Translations under genes and position numbers: made by a program | In this document: piece by piece, positions 44,082-55,874 of the stretch | How the letters are laid out: each line of letters begins with the position of its first letter | Numbering within the stretch: position 1 is the first letter of the stretch | Notes under the pieces: generated by a model | Told to the model about the DNA's origin: nothing | What the model saw: only the letters and a program-made list of their open reading frames with translations | Database searches by the model: none | DNA from: Ostrinia nubilalis | Lineage: Eukaryota > Arthropoda > Insecta > Lepidoptera > Crambidae | Assembly (NCBI RefSeq): GCF_963855985.1 | Contig: NC_087110.1 | Coordinates: forward strand, 12,267,001-12,331,000 | Reading direction: 5' to 3' | DNA: 64,000 nt

Positions 44082-45815
44082 CTGAACCTTACAATGATGA
44101 TGATAATGATTGTAATTGATTGTGTGAAGTGAGCGTATTTTAACGTGAATCTTTTTGGTATTTATTAAACTGCAGAGGGAAGTAAATGATATTGAATTGA
44201 TATTTTGGAAATAATTAAAATACTATAAGCATTCAGACACGCTATTGTGCTAGTCAGGTAACACCCAATAACTACCAATATTTGGTCACTTATTAAATTC
44301 AAATTCAATTTTTTTACGCAATTTTCGAGTACAAGTTAAAAGCAATCCTACCTACTTGAAGAAAATTTAGTATTAAAAGTAATTATTATCACACGACTCT
44401 CAGTTTAGCCGCTCGATGGTGACATTCAAAAATAATATTAATTTTTACCCTATTATTCTTCAACAGTGATATAATTAGTGTCATTACCATAGTTGTTATG
44501 ATGACGTAGTACGAATAATAATAACGTACATCACATGACGTGTGACGGTGTGAACCACAATACTACACGTAATGATCTGCCATGCTAAATGTAGCTTATG
44601 CCATTGTTAGTAAATACGACCATTTGAGTAAACTACATTTTGCCTGAGGCTCGAATTTGGACGCTATTGTTGCTGAAAATAAATTATCTGGTATCTTGGT
44701 TGACATGACTATTTGTATTATCAGATTCTGAAGAGAGACTATCATTATCTGCCCGTTTTAGGAAATCACAGCGCCATCTTGTCGCAAAAGCTTTTATTTT
44801 TTTATGCAAAATAATCACTTAAAAGTCAATTAAGTTTTCAAATCTCTTGTGCTCCACGCTCCTCCAACTTCTCTTATGAAGACCTCACTATGATCTGCTT
44901 AATCTTTGCCCAGAAATCTCCATGACTTGAATCATGTATCGCTCAGCGTTTAATATTACAGTTTCACTAATATAGTGGTTGCTACCTTAAACCTTTAGTT
45001 GCTACATAACAAAAAAATGAAATACTGGATCTGAAGTGCCAGCCAGACCAACACAAAAGGTGCATGTGGTGAAATAAGATGTTTTCCTCCATTACCTTCA
45101 GTGTCCTTAATCGTATAGATATTCTAACGTGACTATTTTTCTGCTTTTCGTTAAACGTGATGTAATAAATAATAATTTATAGCTCCAACCCACTCTATTT
45201 ATACAAACTCACCAAAACTCTTATCGTTATTTTTGTATAAAACAAGCACCAATTAGCAAAACTAAGGGTCAATTAATGAAACAATTCGATATGTGAATAG
45301 ACGAAGCTTCATCAATTTAAGTGGATCAGTCGTTGGTACCGCGTGCCTTTAATAGTTACGACTAGTTAAAAATAGATTTATGATAAGTGAAATTATAAGT
45401 GTGTAAACCAAGTTCAGTGATCTTACGAGTGATTGTTTATATCTAAACTATTGTGAAGTTATCTACTAAGGGCTACTTATAAAAAATGTGCGATTTTAAA
45501 ATTCGGTAAGTTAGATGGAAGATTCTTGTCCAACTTGCACCCATTGTGTAATACAGAGTCAAACTGGTCTGTCAATTGAATTGTGCTCAAAATAATTTAC
45601 TAGTCATCCAGCCACTTATTATGACTAGTCAGGTTACAGTGAGAAAAGTAACCAAGCATCAAACTGTGCTACCAATAGTGAACTAGTCATCCAAGTCAGA
45701 CAAGAAAATAGCATTAAAAGCTACCAAAACATCACCAACCCTACCACTACTGACTGGAAAAGTTACCGTGCAAAAAGTGTCAGTAAAAATTGCATCGAAA
45801 TCTACCAAAACATTT
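43563..45815. other. Intron sequence upstream of the minisatellite
   Basis: Unrecognised except the poly(T) at 44033 and, from 45540, increasing ACTAGTCA-like words leading into the array. This is where a promoter for the candidate 46 kb exon would lie. Confidence 0.5.
44033..44076 (+). repeat. Poly(T) tract, 44 bases
   Basis: Uninterrupted T run; flanks show no recognisable retroelement body. Confidence 0.9.
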
Positions 45816-46064
45816 GACTAGTCCCGGCAACTCCCGACTAGTGACCCGGCAACTCCCGTCCAGTCACCCGGCAACTCTCGACTAGTCACCCGGCAACTCC
45901 CGACTAGTCATCCGGCAACTCCCGACTAGTCACCCGGCAACTCCCGACTAGTCACCCGGCAACACCCGACTAGTCACCCGGCAACACCCGACTAGTCACC
46001 CGGCAACTACCGACTAGTCACCCGGCAACTCCCGACTAGTCACCCGGCAACTACCGACTAGTCA
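45816..46064 (+). repeat. Minisatellite, 11 x 22 bp
   Basis: Eleven head-to-tail 22-base units (CCCGGCAACTCCCGACTAGTCA with small changes), strictly periodic: GGCAA recurs at 45826, 45848 and so on every 22 bases. Each unit includes the palindrome ACTAGT. Degenerate ACTAGTCA words continue upstream over about 45540-45815. The array stops 10 bases before the GC-rich candidate exon, which places it in promoter position. Confidence 0.95.
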
Positions 46065-46073
46065 AGTTGCAGC

Positions 46074-46193
46074 TTTCGTGCGCAGAGTGCGCGAGGCGCG
46101 CGGGCCGTGCGCGCTGCACGCCCGCGCGCGACGAGCCATGCGCTACCGTCATGGAGACCATCTCTGAGGATGCTGAAGCTGAACTGGAACTTG
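46074..46193 (+). CDS. Candidate alternative first exon (GC-rich leader plus 14 codons)
   Basis: A GC- and CpG-rich patch (46074-46150) in an AT-rich intron runs into an ATG at 46151 with G at -3 and G at +4. It reads METISEDAEAELEL, then CTT G|GTAACT, a usable donor at 46193/46194 in phase 1. Phase 1 is exactly the phase of the exon ending at 25633, so this could start a shorter transcript that splices to the same downstream exon and lacks PDZ1. An upstream ATG at 46138 opens a 9-codon uORF (stop at 46165-46167) that overlaps the main start in another frame. The main frame is also open upstream through a Cys/Arg-rich stretch, so an internal exon of another gene is possible, but a join to the 25633 donor would not be in frame. 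No transcript evidence is available here. Confidence 0.4.
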
Positions 46194-46239
46194 GTAACTA
46201 TCTTGGTACTCAGCTTTTTTTAACAATATCTTTAGTAAC

Positions 46240-46302
46240 AGTGTAGCTTACATCTAAATGTGTACCACATTTACCGCAATAAAAAAAATCTTATCTTATC
46301 TT
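46240..46302 (+). mobile_element. Retroelement 3' tail, AATAAA plus (TTATC)n
   Basis: TACCACATTTACCGCAATAA then A-rich and CTTATCTTATCTTA. Only the tail is recognisable. It starts about 45 bases after the donor of the candidate exon at 46193. Confidence 0.6.
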
Positions 46303-46762
46303 AATCCGAAATTAAGCAAAGCCAATGGGTAGAATATACAACCTTTAACACATTATACATATTTTTTGATAAATAAACATAAACTCGTAAATATTTTTTT
46401 GAATATGCGTACTTAAGGGGACATTACTATTATAGGCTACGTCTTATTCAAACTAAGCCAAAATAAAATAAGCAAAGCCTACTATGTGAACGATTCAAAG
46501 TTTAACAAACACGTTATTTACTGTATTCTTATTTTAATGAAAATAATATCATTGAAAATATTACGCAGTCTAGTCTGGTCTTATGGGAACAAAATATCCT
46601 ACGTAAACATTATTTGTTTTGTACACACAAAATTAATAGCAATCATATTACGAGTAATCATACATCAATGTTTGTGTTTTGCGGGTATCGAACCCATCAC
46701 CTTTGGCAAAGTAGACGCAGACAGTGCACCATATCGGCCGTCAATAGGGTGGCAACATTTAT

Positions 46763-46885
46763 CATCATCATCATCATTTCAGCCATAGGACGTCCACTGC
46801 TGAACATAGGCCTCCCCCAATGCTTTCCATGTTGATCGATTGGTAGCGGCCTGCGTCCAGCGCTTCCCTGCTACCTTTATGATGA
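46763..46885 (-). mobile_element. RTE 3' stub
   Basis: TCATCATCATCATTTCAGCC, ATAGGACGTCCACTGCTGAA to CCCTGCTACCTTTATGATG. Confidence 0.85.
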
Positions 46886-46997
46886 TTTTTATATTGCGCG
46901 AGAAAAACTTTCTGCGACAAAAGCTAGTTTCACAATATTATCCATAGGCGAATATTGACCTCAGATATACTCGTAGTATGGATATTCAAATAGTTTT

Positions 46998-47119
46998 CGG
47001 GATTGCTACCATGTACCTTTTTGTTTACGAGCCTCCGATATTTCGGCACTGTTGCGAGCGCCATGATCACGGAGTAACTCGGAGGCTCGTAAATAAAAAG
47101 GTACATGGTAGCAATCCCG
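46998..47119. mobile_element. Short hairpin MITE
   Basis: CGGGATTGCTACCATGTACC...TTTACGAGCCTCCGA and its complement, ~41-base arms around ATTTCGGCACTGTTGCGAGC, a widespread lepidopteran core. Confidence 0.85.
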
Positions 47120-47212
47120 TATTCTAATGTTGGTGACCATGAAAATTTAAAACAATACATGTATATTCAACCTTTCATTTATCTTTTTCTTAATTACGAC
47201 GAGTAAAGGAAG

Positions 47213-47411
47213 TAGCACACTTATCAACTCGGAGAGGGATCGTAACCTCAACTCGAGGCGATCAGTATTTTTGTACGAAACTCCATACTGCAACGCACAC
47301 TTATCCGCACCGTAACGTAAACGCCTCGCCTCGCTGTTGACAACGCGCGAAAGGCGATGACAGCTTGCGGAAGGACGTTGTTGATCCCTTTCCGAGTTGA
47401 TAAGTCTGCTA
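47213..47411 (+). mobile_element. TIR MITE, TAGCACACTTATCAAC family, copy A
   Basis: Left TAGCACACTTATCAACTCGG, right GAGTTGATAAGTCTGCTA, about 200 bases. It contains CCATACTGCAACGCACACTT and GCGAAAGGCGATGACAGC. This intact copy lets the interruption in the 54.15 kb copy be read. Confidence 0.85.
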
Positions 47412-47734
47412 TGACTTTAATAGAAAATAATGCGGCGAGGTTTATAAAGCCCATAGCAAATTTTTTCTATTTACTAAACGGGAACTGCGCCCAAACAGCG
47501 ATATTTAGGGAGCAATTAGTCTGTGTCAATGTTTGATTGGCTACCGTAAATTCGCTAGTGATGTACTGTTGCAGATCCGATAAAATATCCGTAGTATCAA
47601 TATTAATGGACGCAGTACGGTCGTAGTAAGGACAATCTATTCAGGTGGGGATTCTCAAATGATTCAAACTTGGAGAAGTGTGGCTGTGTTCCCCAGTCGA
47701 TGAAGAACATGATGTCGTGCCCTGCGTGCTCAAA

Positions 47735-47843
47735 CAACTGCACGCAGGAAGATTTAATAAATGCTACTGACAACGCCACTCTTGTAACAGAGTTTTAGGC
47801 TGACAATGTGTAGGTTTGTTGTCGTCACGACAAGAAGAAGAAT
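47735..47843 (+). mobile_element. SINE-type 3' segment with shared tail
   Basis: CAACTGCACGCAGGAAGATT ... GCTACTGACAACGCCACTCT ... GTAGGTTTGTTGTCGTCACG, GAAGAAG. The tail is shared with 37270-37487 but the body differs; 56511-56634 has this same body. Confidence 0.7.
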
Positions 47844-49277
47844 AAATGGATGACGTCACCATTTATTTGAGATACTAACGTTTTACGATACACAGTTATG
47901 GGTTTCTTAACCCTCATAAAGAGAATTTGCTTATTTCAATGTTAGTATTATTATTAGAAAACTCCATGGCTGTTTTCTTTCTGCGCATCTTAGATCTAAA
48001 ACGACTGATCTATTCCACCCTCTTACTGTTTTGTTATTTTGTACCGTCATTGTTTGCGAGCTAATTCTTTTCGGAATAGTAATGAGAACAGTCTTTGTCC
48101 CTGAATTTCTAGTGCTCTTAACTGGCCCATTATAATATCGAAATTATTTCCATTGAATTAAGAAACGCTTGAAGATATTAGATTAGAATGCGTTCACTTC
48201 ACCTTTAGTAAGCAGCTGAATATAAAGTACTCATTTCATATATAAAATACCTACTTTTATGTCCAGAATATCTTTCAAATTAAAAACGTTTATTGCATGT
48301 CACATTACAATTTATGTTGTTGGAATAGAGGTATACATGTGACGCCCTGCAAGGGCACAGCAAAACATCAGAAAGAGGGTGTCTATGTATTTCAATATCA
48401 TTCCGACTTCATTAAGATACGCGTGACCTCTAACTTACAAACAAAAGTCCTTTGCGATAGTAAGCGGACTCGGAGAAATTCGACAAAAACTGTAACTAGT
48501 TAGCGCATTAAGTGACACAGCTAAATGGTTATACTTTCTAATTTGCCCATTCTAAAACTGTCAATGTGCCAAACTTATTCTTCAGTTAATAGATATCTGA
48601 CGATTGAAAAATCAGCCCTAATAATTCACAAATTCCTAGGAACATTTTATGAGTAAGATAATTATTGGAGTCTAAATCATTTATGACGCCCCTTAGCATG
48701 AATTCTTCTAGGATAGTAAAATAGTTAACAGCCAGATTATTTTATTGTACAAAATTAATAACAATCTTAACAATCGCGGAATAAAAGAAATCGTTTTGTG
48801 TTTTTACGCCATCTTAGCCCAACTTATAAAATCCTCCACGATGATAAACGGGCAAGGATCAAGACAAAAACCACTAACAGTTAGCGCAATAAAGTGAAAC
48901 CCTGGGGCTTATTCTCCAGTTCAGTTTCTGTATTTTCTACTCTAGCCGTCTCTTTCACACATGCTTAGCGAGAGGAGACATGAAATAGATAGCGCTGAAG
49001 TTTCATCCTTAATTAGGATCGTGCCATCCTTTATACTCATGATATAAATAAAAGGGACAGATAGAGTCGAAATTGCAGAAATTCTTGTTGATAGTAGGGC
49101 CCTTGATAAAAACTGAGCCATTAATCTCCAAGTGGCCGCCACTGGTGCCCTCTAGCCGCAACAAGGCCAAATTAATGGAGACGCCCAAATTGATTCAGTG
49201 AAGCTTTGACAATTAATAATGTTGGGGAAATAGATATCGCACAAATGAGACGTGTCGTTGATAAGAAATATCTAGAA

Positions 49278-49445
49278 CTAGCGGCCGCCCGCGATTTCGT
49301 ATGCGTGAATCCCGTTTTACACACTTAGGGGTGGAGTTTCGTAAAATCCTTTCTTAGCGGATGCCTACGTCATAACATCTACCTGCATGCCAAATTTCAG
49401 CCCGATCCGTCCAGTGGTTTGGGCTGTGCGTTGATAGATCACTAT
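49278..49445 (-). mobile_element. Helitron-like element
   Basis: The + strand begins CTAGCGGCCGCCCGCGATTT (the minus-strand 3' end) and contains CCCGATCCGTCCAGTGGTTT, a known lepidopteran Helitron-type body. Confidence 0.7.
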
Positions 49446-49914
49446 ACCTTAGTTCTTTAGAAATTTCCCTAAATGTAAACAAATATGGCCAACTGACATT
49501 GACGAATTTTTAGTCTATGTCAGTTGATCTACTAGTGATGCGACAAAATCTCTCGTTAATCGCAATGTCATTTACGGACTGCAACAGACGATTACCTATT
49601 AGATTTTTAAAGATCGTTTGTATAATAATTAAGATCAATCCCTCTTCTGATTGATGTTGAGATCTAATGTGATCGTCAAAATAGGATCTTCTTAATCAAA
49701 GAAAATTTAATTTTGCCTTTTTTATTTGTTTAGGAAATATAATTTAAATTATACTGTGGGTCTAGACATCGTGCACAATAAAATCGTAAACCAGGCGAAA
49801 AGTGGTCGAAAGGCCTTTTTTGTGTGACACTCGTCTGTATAATAAAGCTGAATTCAAAGACTTCTTCGCAAAGTGTGTTGTTGCATTCAATGAAGAAAAA
49901 ATACATTGTTGAAA

Positions 49915-49955
49915 ATAAAATATAAACGAGGTTATATCGTTTATATTTTATTTTA
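49915..49955. repeat. AT-rich hairpin
   Basis: AAATAAAATATAAACGA, short loop, then the complement; 17-bp arms. Confidence 0.7.
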
Positions 49956-51676
49956 AATTAATATTATCAAAGTAATTGGTAATTGAAATAATTGAATACT
50001 TGAAATAAAATCGATAAAATTTACAGATTATTATCTATGAATATTGTCTATGAATTACAGATTTTCCAGAGATAGGACCTAAATTTAAACGTCAAATGTC
50101 GATTTGACATTTTAACATGAAGCACAAATTTTCACCATCCAAATATTTTGTTAAAATATTTAGTTTTCAATGTTAGATTTCATATTTGCTTCATCATGAG
50201 AATAAAGTTGGTTTCATGAGCTTGTGAAATAATGTGTATGATATTAAGAAAACGTGAGTATTATAGTGTAATTTGTGTGCGCAAGTGTTTGTTTACATCG
50301 ATGGAAATTTCTAAAGAATTTAGGATTATGTCAGTCAGTCTGTCTGTCAGTCACCTTTGATATAATTACTTGATACTTACCTGATTAACACTCTGCTAAT
50401 GAAAAGTAGCTGAATTTAAATTCTTAGCCGTGTTTCAAGTTTACTTTTCCAATACTTTTTCCAATTGTTAGCCCTACTTAAAGTTTATCAAGGAATAGCT
50501 TTGGAGAAAATTAATTTGTCTTTGTCCATCTAAAAACTTTCTTTGATATTTTTATTATAACCGATTCTAGGTAAAAGAAATAAAATGTCTAAGGTTTATA
50601 ACTTTTAAAATTTCATAAAACAACTTACAGAAAAAATAAGTTTGTAATCGTAACATTTACTTACGTTAATTTGTAATTTAGTAAAACATCACGTAAGACT
50701 TGTTTTCACTCTACATATTTTAATTTATGGATGTACTTCTGATATAAACAATTTGATTTGATTTATTTGGTATCAATAATGTCGACTAGTCGGTGACTTT
50801 ACCGTGGCTTAACTAGTCCTGAACTAGTTGGAACATCCCTAAAGTTTTTATACTCTTATAACCGCAAAACTATTTGGCGGTTCGGATATTTATTCACCTG
50901 GAATCAGAATATCCGGTCATGTCCGAAAATAGACGCTCAGTCGAAGCACCAGCGTTTTTACTGCTCGACATTTTCCGGGGTCTCGTTAGGGCAATTATTA
51001 TTTGCGTAATTAAAGGAAATAATCATTTTTAAGGGGATCAATATTTAGTATAATGAGCGACTTCCTTATTGGGTGATTATTGTCTATTAATAATTTGATA
51101 ATAATGAAGATATCAAGAAGTTCTCGGAAGGGAACATTGATGCCTTCATTTTTAAAGACTTTACTGTTGTTATTTAAGTTTGCTGTATTTTTAGATTAAA
51201 ATAATGAGATAATATTTTCTGAGCTTTTTCCAAATATTAAATTCTTCATGTTCTTTAAGTACTGCCGTCTACTTCTAATATAAAAGCAGTTATCTAGGTT
51301 ACCTACTTGCACGATATACATATTTTCACTCGCATTTTGAACTGTTTGTTTTATAATTTATCCTTAATTTTTCCACGCACTCTTGCATTCGCATTCTTCA
51401 ATGTTTCTAAAAAGTACGTTCTTCGCGAAATAAACGAAGTGGCTTATTTTCAGCAATTGTATAGGTTTATGGGAACATTTAAAGCCACAGGCAATTTGCC
51501 GGGTCATTATCGCGGCCGCGTCCCCTGGGACCTGGGATGGCTCGATACGCGAGACTTCCTCACACGATGCAATTTATTGCGGGGAATATATGATATACGT
51601 TGAAATCTAGGTCAAAAAGGGACACGTTATTTTCAGTACATAGGTACACATCGGGTTATCACTGTGAAAAAGTGTA

Positions 51677-51870
51677 CTAGCGGCCGCCTGCGACTTCATC
51701 CCGTTTTACCCCCTTAGAGGTTGAATTTTGCAAAATCCCGTCTTAGCGAGCACCTACATTCTAAAAAGAACCCGCATGCAAAATTTGAGACTCCTAGCAC
51801 TTGCAGTTTCTGAGATTTCGTGATGAGTGAGTGAGTCAGTCCTTGTTCCAGTGACCTTTTGCTTTTATAG
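51677..51870 (-). mobile_element. Helitron-like element
   Basis: The + strand begins CTAGCGGCCGCCTGCGACTT and runs through CCCCCTTAGAGGTTGAATTT to GCTTTTATAG. Same family as 8041-8248. Confidence 0.75.
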
Positions 51871-51985
51871 GGAAAAACACTATCCTACGTTTTCAACAAA
51901 CTATAGTTACAAGTTTTCATTTAACTAAAATCTGTAGCTTTGTTGTAAAAAGATAACGGGCAGACAAAATAATGTAATTGCATAT

Positions 51986-52921
51986 AGGGAGAGTTCGGTA
52001 TATTGTACCACCGGGTAAATTGTACCACCCTCATATTTCGTAAAGTATTTATTGAATGTTTGTAATTGCAACACTCAGCGATACACAACTAAAATCAATT
52101 AATATCGGCCATGTGGTTTTTGCCGTGACAACAAACACATGTGTTTTATTTTGAAAAGTATTTTTTCATTGTTTTCAAGTAACTTTTGACAATACATGTT
52201 TAGATTGTAATTTTGTTAAATTTAATCACATGGTGTTTCTAATATATTATTTAGAAGCGTAAATTAGTGTGGATTACAATTATTTGAAACATTTTTCGGT
52301 ATTTATAAGCTATATTTTTTACTGATTTTTTAAAAGCACTATCACCTAGTCGGCTAAATTGTACCACATCAAGTTGTATGGAACTTTACCAAAGGATTTT
52401 GAATTTTTTTTTAGTAAATCATATTTTGAAGTTATAATAGCGTAGTTGTGTTTGATTAACAATAAATGAAAGCAAAAGACTGGCAAAGTAGATTAGGTAC
52501 AAGTGTGCGTTACGATAATTGGAATTACAAAACTTGTACTCAAAATCGTGATAACGTGTAAAACAATATCGATTGTCTATGTTATTAACTACTGTTCCTC
52601 TTCGTTTCCTAATTTGTTAAGAATGTATCGTATAATATTTTGCCATAGTTTTTTTAAAGGCTTGAAATTTATTGAAATCCAATTTAGTAACCCTGTGGTA
52701 CAAATTATCGAACCGGTTGGCTAAATTGGACCGAAGCTCTGAACTCGTACTTTGTTGATTTGTGCTAAATATACAACAATCATGTTAATTAATACTTATG
52801 AAATAGTAAGTTGAAAAATGTATCTTTTATCTCGTATACCATGGACATTAGCTAAAACAAAAGAAAACTATGTGTAAAATGGGATTGAAAAAAACTGGTC
52901 CAAATTAGCGGACTCTCCCTT
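51986..52921. mobile_element. Element with GGGAGAGT(T/C)CGG ends and repeated AAATTGTACCAC words
   Basis: Left end TAGGGAGAGTTCGGTATATT; right end GGTCCAAATTAGCGGACTCT, CCCTTA. TTGTACCACC recurs at 52014 and 52028, TTGTACCACATC at about 52359, and GGTACAAATT at about 52698. No coding sequence recognised; probable non-autonomous DNA transposon. Confidence 0.6.
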
Positions 52922-53883
52922 ACAATAATTCGGTTATTCATATTATTAGTATGGACGGATTGAGTCAAAGTAAAATCATTTTAAAGGCTACACAAGCAGT
53001 TTGCTTATCACTGTGCTAGCTCTCTTGGGACATCTCTGATAACGAGGCGCCGCGCACCGTGCGTGTACGCGATGCAATTTATTGCGGTACAAATATATTA
53101 TGGGATAATGGACACGAGCAATAATAACTAGTCTTGAAATTATAGACAGTTTCTAACTCCTTCTATCTCCGTCATATTATATTCCAATAAGTAGCTATTG
53201 GCCAATAGAGTTGAGTTATGAACAATACCTAATCTACTCAAAATTTTAACTCATGCTATATAATATAAGTGCAAGGATTTGAAACACACACTTGGAACAC
53301 TAATCAACTTATTTTAACCGTTACTATAACAATGACCGGTATTTTTGTACGGAGCTTGATAGATATTTGACGTTTGTTGAAGTTAAAGTAAGATGGTGCA
53401 ACTCGGCCTAAGAACTTTTATAGGCTTGAACAGGGTCATAGTGTCATATATCCTGATTATGTTGTTTTCTAGTGAATACCAGCAAATTGAGATTAAAAGC
53501 ACTTATAGCAACGCATGTATTAGTGTTTTTCGCACATGTCAGCATCAATTTTACGAGACGCAGTACTGGACATAATCCATTATTATCAAAGTCACCAGCC
53601 CATTTGTTTCAACAACATAGTTTCGAAAATAAACACGTCATCCCCATGTCATGTCAGGCAATATCAGCATGTTCTCGCGAATGATTGGTGATTAAAATTC
53701 TTTGGCAGCCATGTTCCTATTTATATGGCGGCCTTAAACTTGGCTTGGCACGCTCGATGAGACGCCAAATTGATGACTGCTCATGATTTACGAGAGAAAC
53801 GTTCATCATTTTCGGAGCAAATGGTGTTGTGATTGCTTGGAACATGAGTTTGTTTACCATGTTGAAACAATTTGAGAAAAAAA
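52922..53883. other. Intron sequence, nothing coding
   Basis: GATGCAATTTATTGCGG at about 53070 also occurs at about 51567, the only link noticed. Confidence 0.5.
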
Positions 53884-54116
53884 TCTATACTAATATTATA
53901 AAGCTGAAGAGTTTGTTTGTTTGTTTGTTTACTTGAACGCGCTAATCTCCGGAACTACTGGTCCGATTTGAAAAATTCTTTCAGTGTTAGATAGCCCATT
54001 TATTGAGGAAGGCTATAGGCTATACAACATCACGCTACGATCAATAGGAGCAGAGAAATAATGAAAAATGTTGCGAAAACGGGTTTTCACGCGTACGAAG
54101 TCGCGGGCACAGCTAG
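53884..54116 (+). mobile_element. Helitron-like non-autonomous element
   Basis: TCTATACTAATATTATAAAG ... CTAATCTCCGGAACTACTGG ... ACGAAGTCGCGGGCACAG, CTAG-T. It sits between A and T with no target duplication, as expected for Helitrons. Confidence 0.82.
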
Positions 54117-54323
54117 TATTTAATACGTATTGAAATGTCGAGATTTTAGGTCATAGCAGACTTATCAACTCTGAAAGGGATCAACACTGTATTGTCTTTC
54201 GCAAGCTGTCATCGCCTTTCGCGCGCTGTCAACCGCGAGGCGAGGATAAAGCCTTGATCACACGTACCGAGTAAACTGGCGAGACAAATGTTTACTCGGT
54301 CGAGACAGTTGGGTGAGCGAGTA

Positions 54324-55117
54324 GGGTTTCTGCTCGAGCTTTCTCGAACTCGAGAAAACTCGAGAAATTTGGCTTCATTCGAGACGAGAAAAAAATTACC
54401 GGAGCTCGAGAATTCTCGAGTTCCGATTTTGAAGCTTATTCTTGAAAGGCTATTTTCTTAGACAAAAGGAAGTTTTTAATTATTTAATAGGTTAACGTTG
54501 CTTTTAGACTGGCCTAATCTTTCCTTTTTTAACTGATTTGATTTGCAAGTAATGATCTCAATCGAAACTAAGTAATAATGTTCACCAACGATGTTAACTC
54601 TGACTGATTTAATGACTGAAAAATTTGTTAACTGTCTGTTAGGTTAGGTACTCGTGCCTCTTCGTAAAGTTTATTCAAGTCGTTATCAAGAAATTTAAAA
54701 AATTATTAAAAAGTTTTTTTTTTGTTTATAATAAAAACTATTTATCGTAATTTTGCTATTTTGACTTGTGTTCTTTGGAAAACAAGTGATTCAATTGTAG
54801 CTTCAGATTTTTATTGTTATTTACCCTTAAAGTACACGCGACTTTATGACTTTTGTTATGATTATTAGTTAATATTAATTATGAAAGAAGATTTTATTTT
54901 TTGTTTATTTCCTTACCAAAATAAGTCGTACTAAATTCTAATATTGATTGTTGTGCAATAAAAGTAGGTATATTTGATTAAAAAACCTGTTTTTATTAAA
55001 TTTCAACCGATTTTAACAGTTTTCATTAAAAGACTCGAGACCCGAGAAAACTCGAGACTTTGGCCTCGAGAATTCTCGAAACTCGAGAAAAAAAATAGGT
55101 CGAGAAATCAGAAACCC
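54324..55117. mobile_element. Third-level TIR element
   Basis: Ends GGGTTTCTG and CAGAAACCC within TA-TA (54322-54323, 55118-55119). The arms are dense in CTCGAG/TTCTCGAG words (54333-54425, 55030-55105). AT-rich core, no gene. Confidence 0.8.
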
Positions 55118-55167
55118 TATGAGCGAGTCACATACTCGAGCGCTCGGCCGAGCACTCGGCGTAATGT

Positions 55168-55273
55168 TCATACACCTTTTTACCTTAATTAATTAATTGT
55201 ACCTTATGTGTTCCTTTTCTTTCTATTTCCTTTTATGTGGTGTACAATAAAGAGTATTTATTATTATTATTAT
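55168..55273 (+). mobile_element. Retroelement 3' end in the second-level element
   Basis: CTTTTTACCTTAATTAATTA ... GTGGTGTACAATAAAGAG then (TTA)n. AATAAA plus a short-repeat tail marks a LINE/SINE 3' end. Possible short target duplication TACACC/TACACACC. Confidence 0.65.
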
Positions 55274-55443
55274 ACACACCGAGTACTCGGCCGAGAGCAC
55301 TGTCTCGCCCGTTTGCTCGGTACGTGTGATCAAGGCTTTAGTGTGCATTGCAGTATAGAGTTTCATTCAAAGAACGCCCGCCTCGAGTTGATACGGTTAC
55401 GAGCCCTTTCCGGGTTGATAAATGTGCTACGTCCTTTATGAAG

Positions 55444-55594
55444 TGAATACGTTAGAGTCCTTCCACAAGGTGGATCGAAGATCTCATAAAGGCGCTGGAT
55501 GCATGCCGTAACCAACCGGGCCATGTGAGCATTGTTGGGGTAGGCCTATGTTCAGCCGTGGACGTCCTGTGGCTGAAATGATGATGATGATGAT
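55444..55594 (+). mobile_element. RTE 3' stub with (ATG)n tail
   Basis: CCACAAGGTGGATCGAAGAT ... GCCTATGTTCAGCCGTGGAC, TGAAATGATGATGATGATGA. It begins 15 bases after the nested MITE ends. Confidence 0.8.
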
Positions 55595-55874
55595 ACGATA
55601 AAGTCGAAATCTTTTTCCCTTTCCATGTGCAATGTTTGTAATGGTTATACAACGGATAAAATCTGTTACCGAAGACGGAAATACAAATCTCCGGCCAAAT
55701 TAGCTGTCTTAATGATTTTAAGACCTTAGCTGAAAAGAAAGAGCTTGAAAAAGATGGTGCGGTAATTAATTTAACTGCAGTGGTATTACATTAGCACCGG
55801 GTAGAAAATAAGTTTAGTAAAGGTTCAAAGTGAAATGCGACGAGTATAGCTAAATTAACCCTTGGTATGTAAAC

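Larger units (their letters stand above)
47844..51676. other. Intron sequence, mostly unrecognised
   Basis: Only the Helitron-like unit (49278) and an AT hairpin (49915) stand out. An island at 51495-51570 with GCGGCCGC is GC-rich but its frame has no motif. Confidence 0.55.
54249..55338. mobile_element. Second-level TIR element inside copy C
   Basis: Ends AAGCCTTGATCACACGTACC and the complementary GGTACGTGTGATCAAGGCTT, with TA on both sides; the uninterrupted MITE has a single TAA there. It carries CGAG/CTCG-rich arms and two further insertions. Confidence 0.82.
54154..55429 (-). mobile_element. TIR MITE, TAGCACACTTATCAAC family, copy C, interrupted
   Basis: Ends TAGCAGACTTATCAACTC and GGGTTGATAAATGTGCTA, inverted relative to copies A and B. 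Its ~200 bases are split by another element inserted at about 54248. Confidence 0.85.

Noticed and set aside
45816..46064. CRISPR-like array
   Set aside because: Units are contiguous 22-mers without unique spacers, in an insect genome; it is a minisatellite.
51307..51603. 98-codon frame with a GC-rich end
   Set aside because: No motif; hydrophobic chance frame, and the GCGGCCGC island has no splice or promoter logic.
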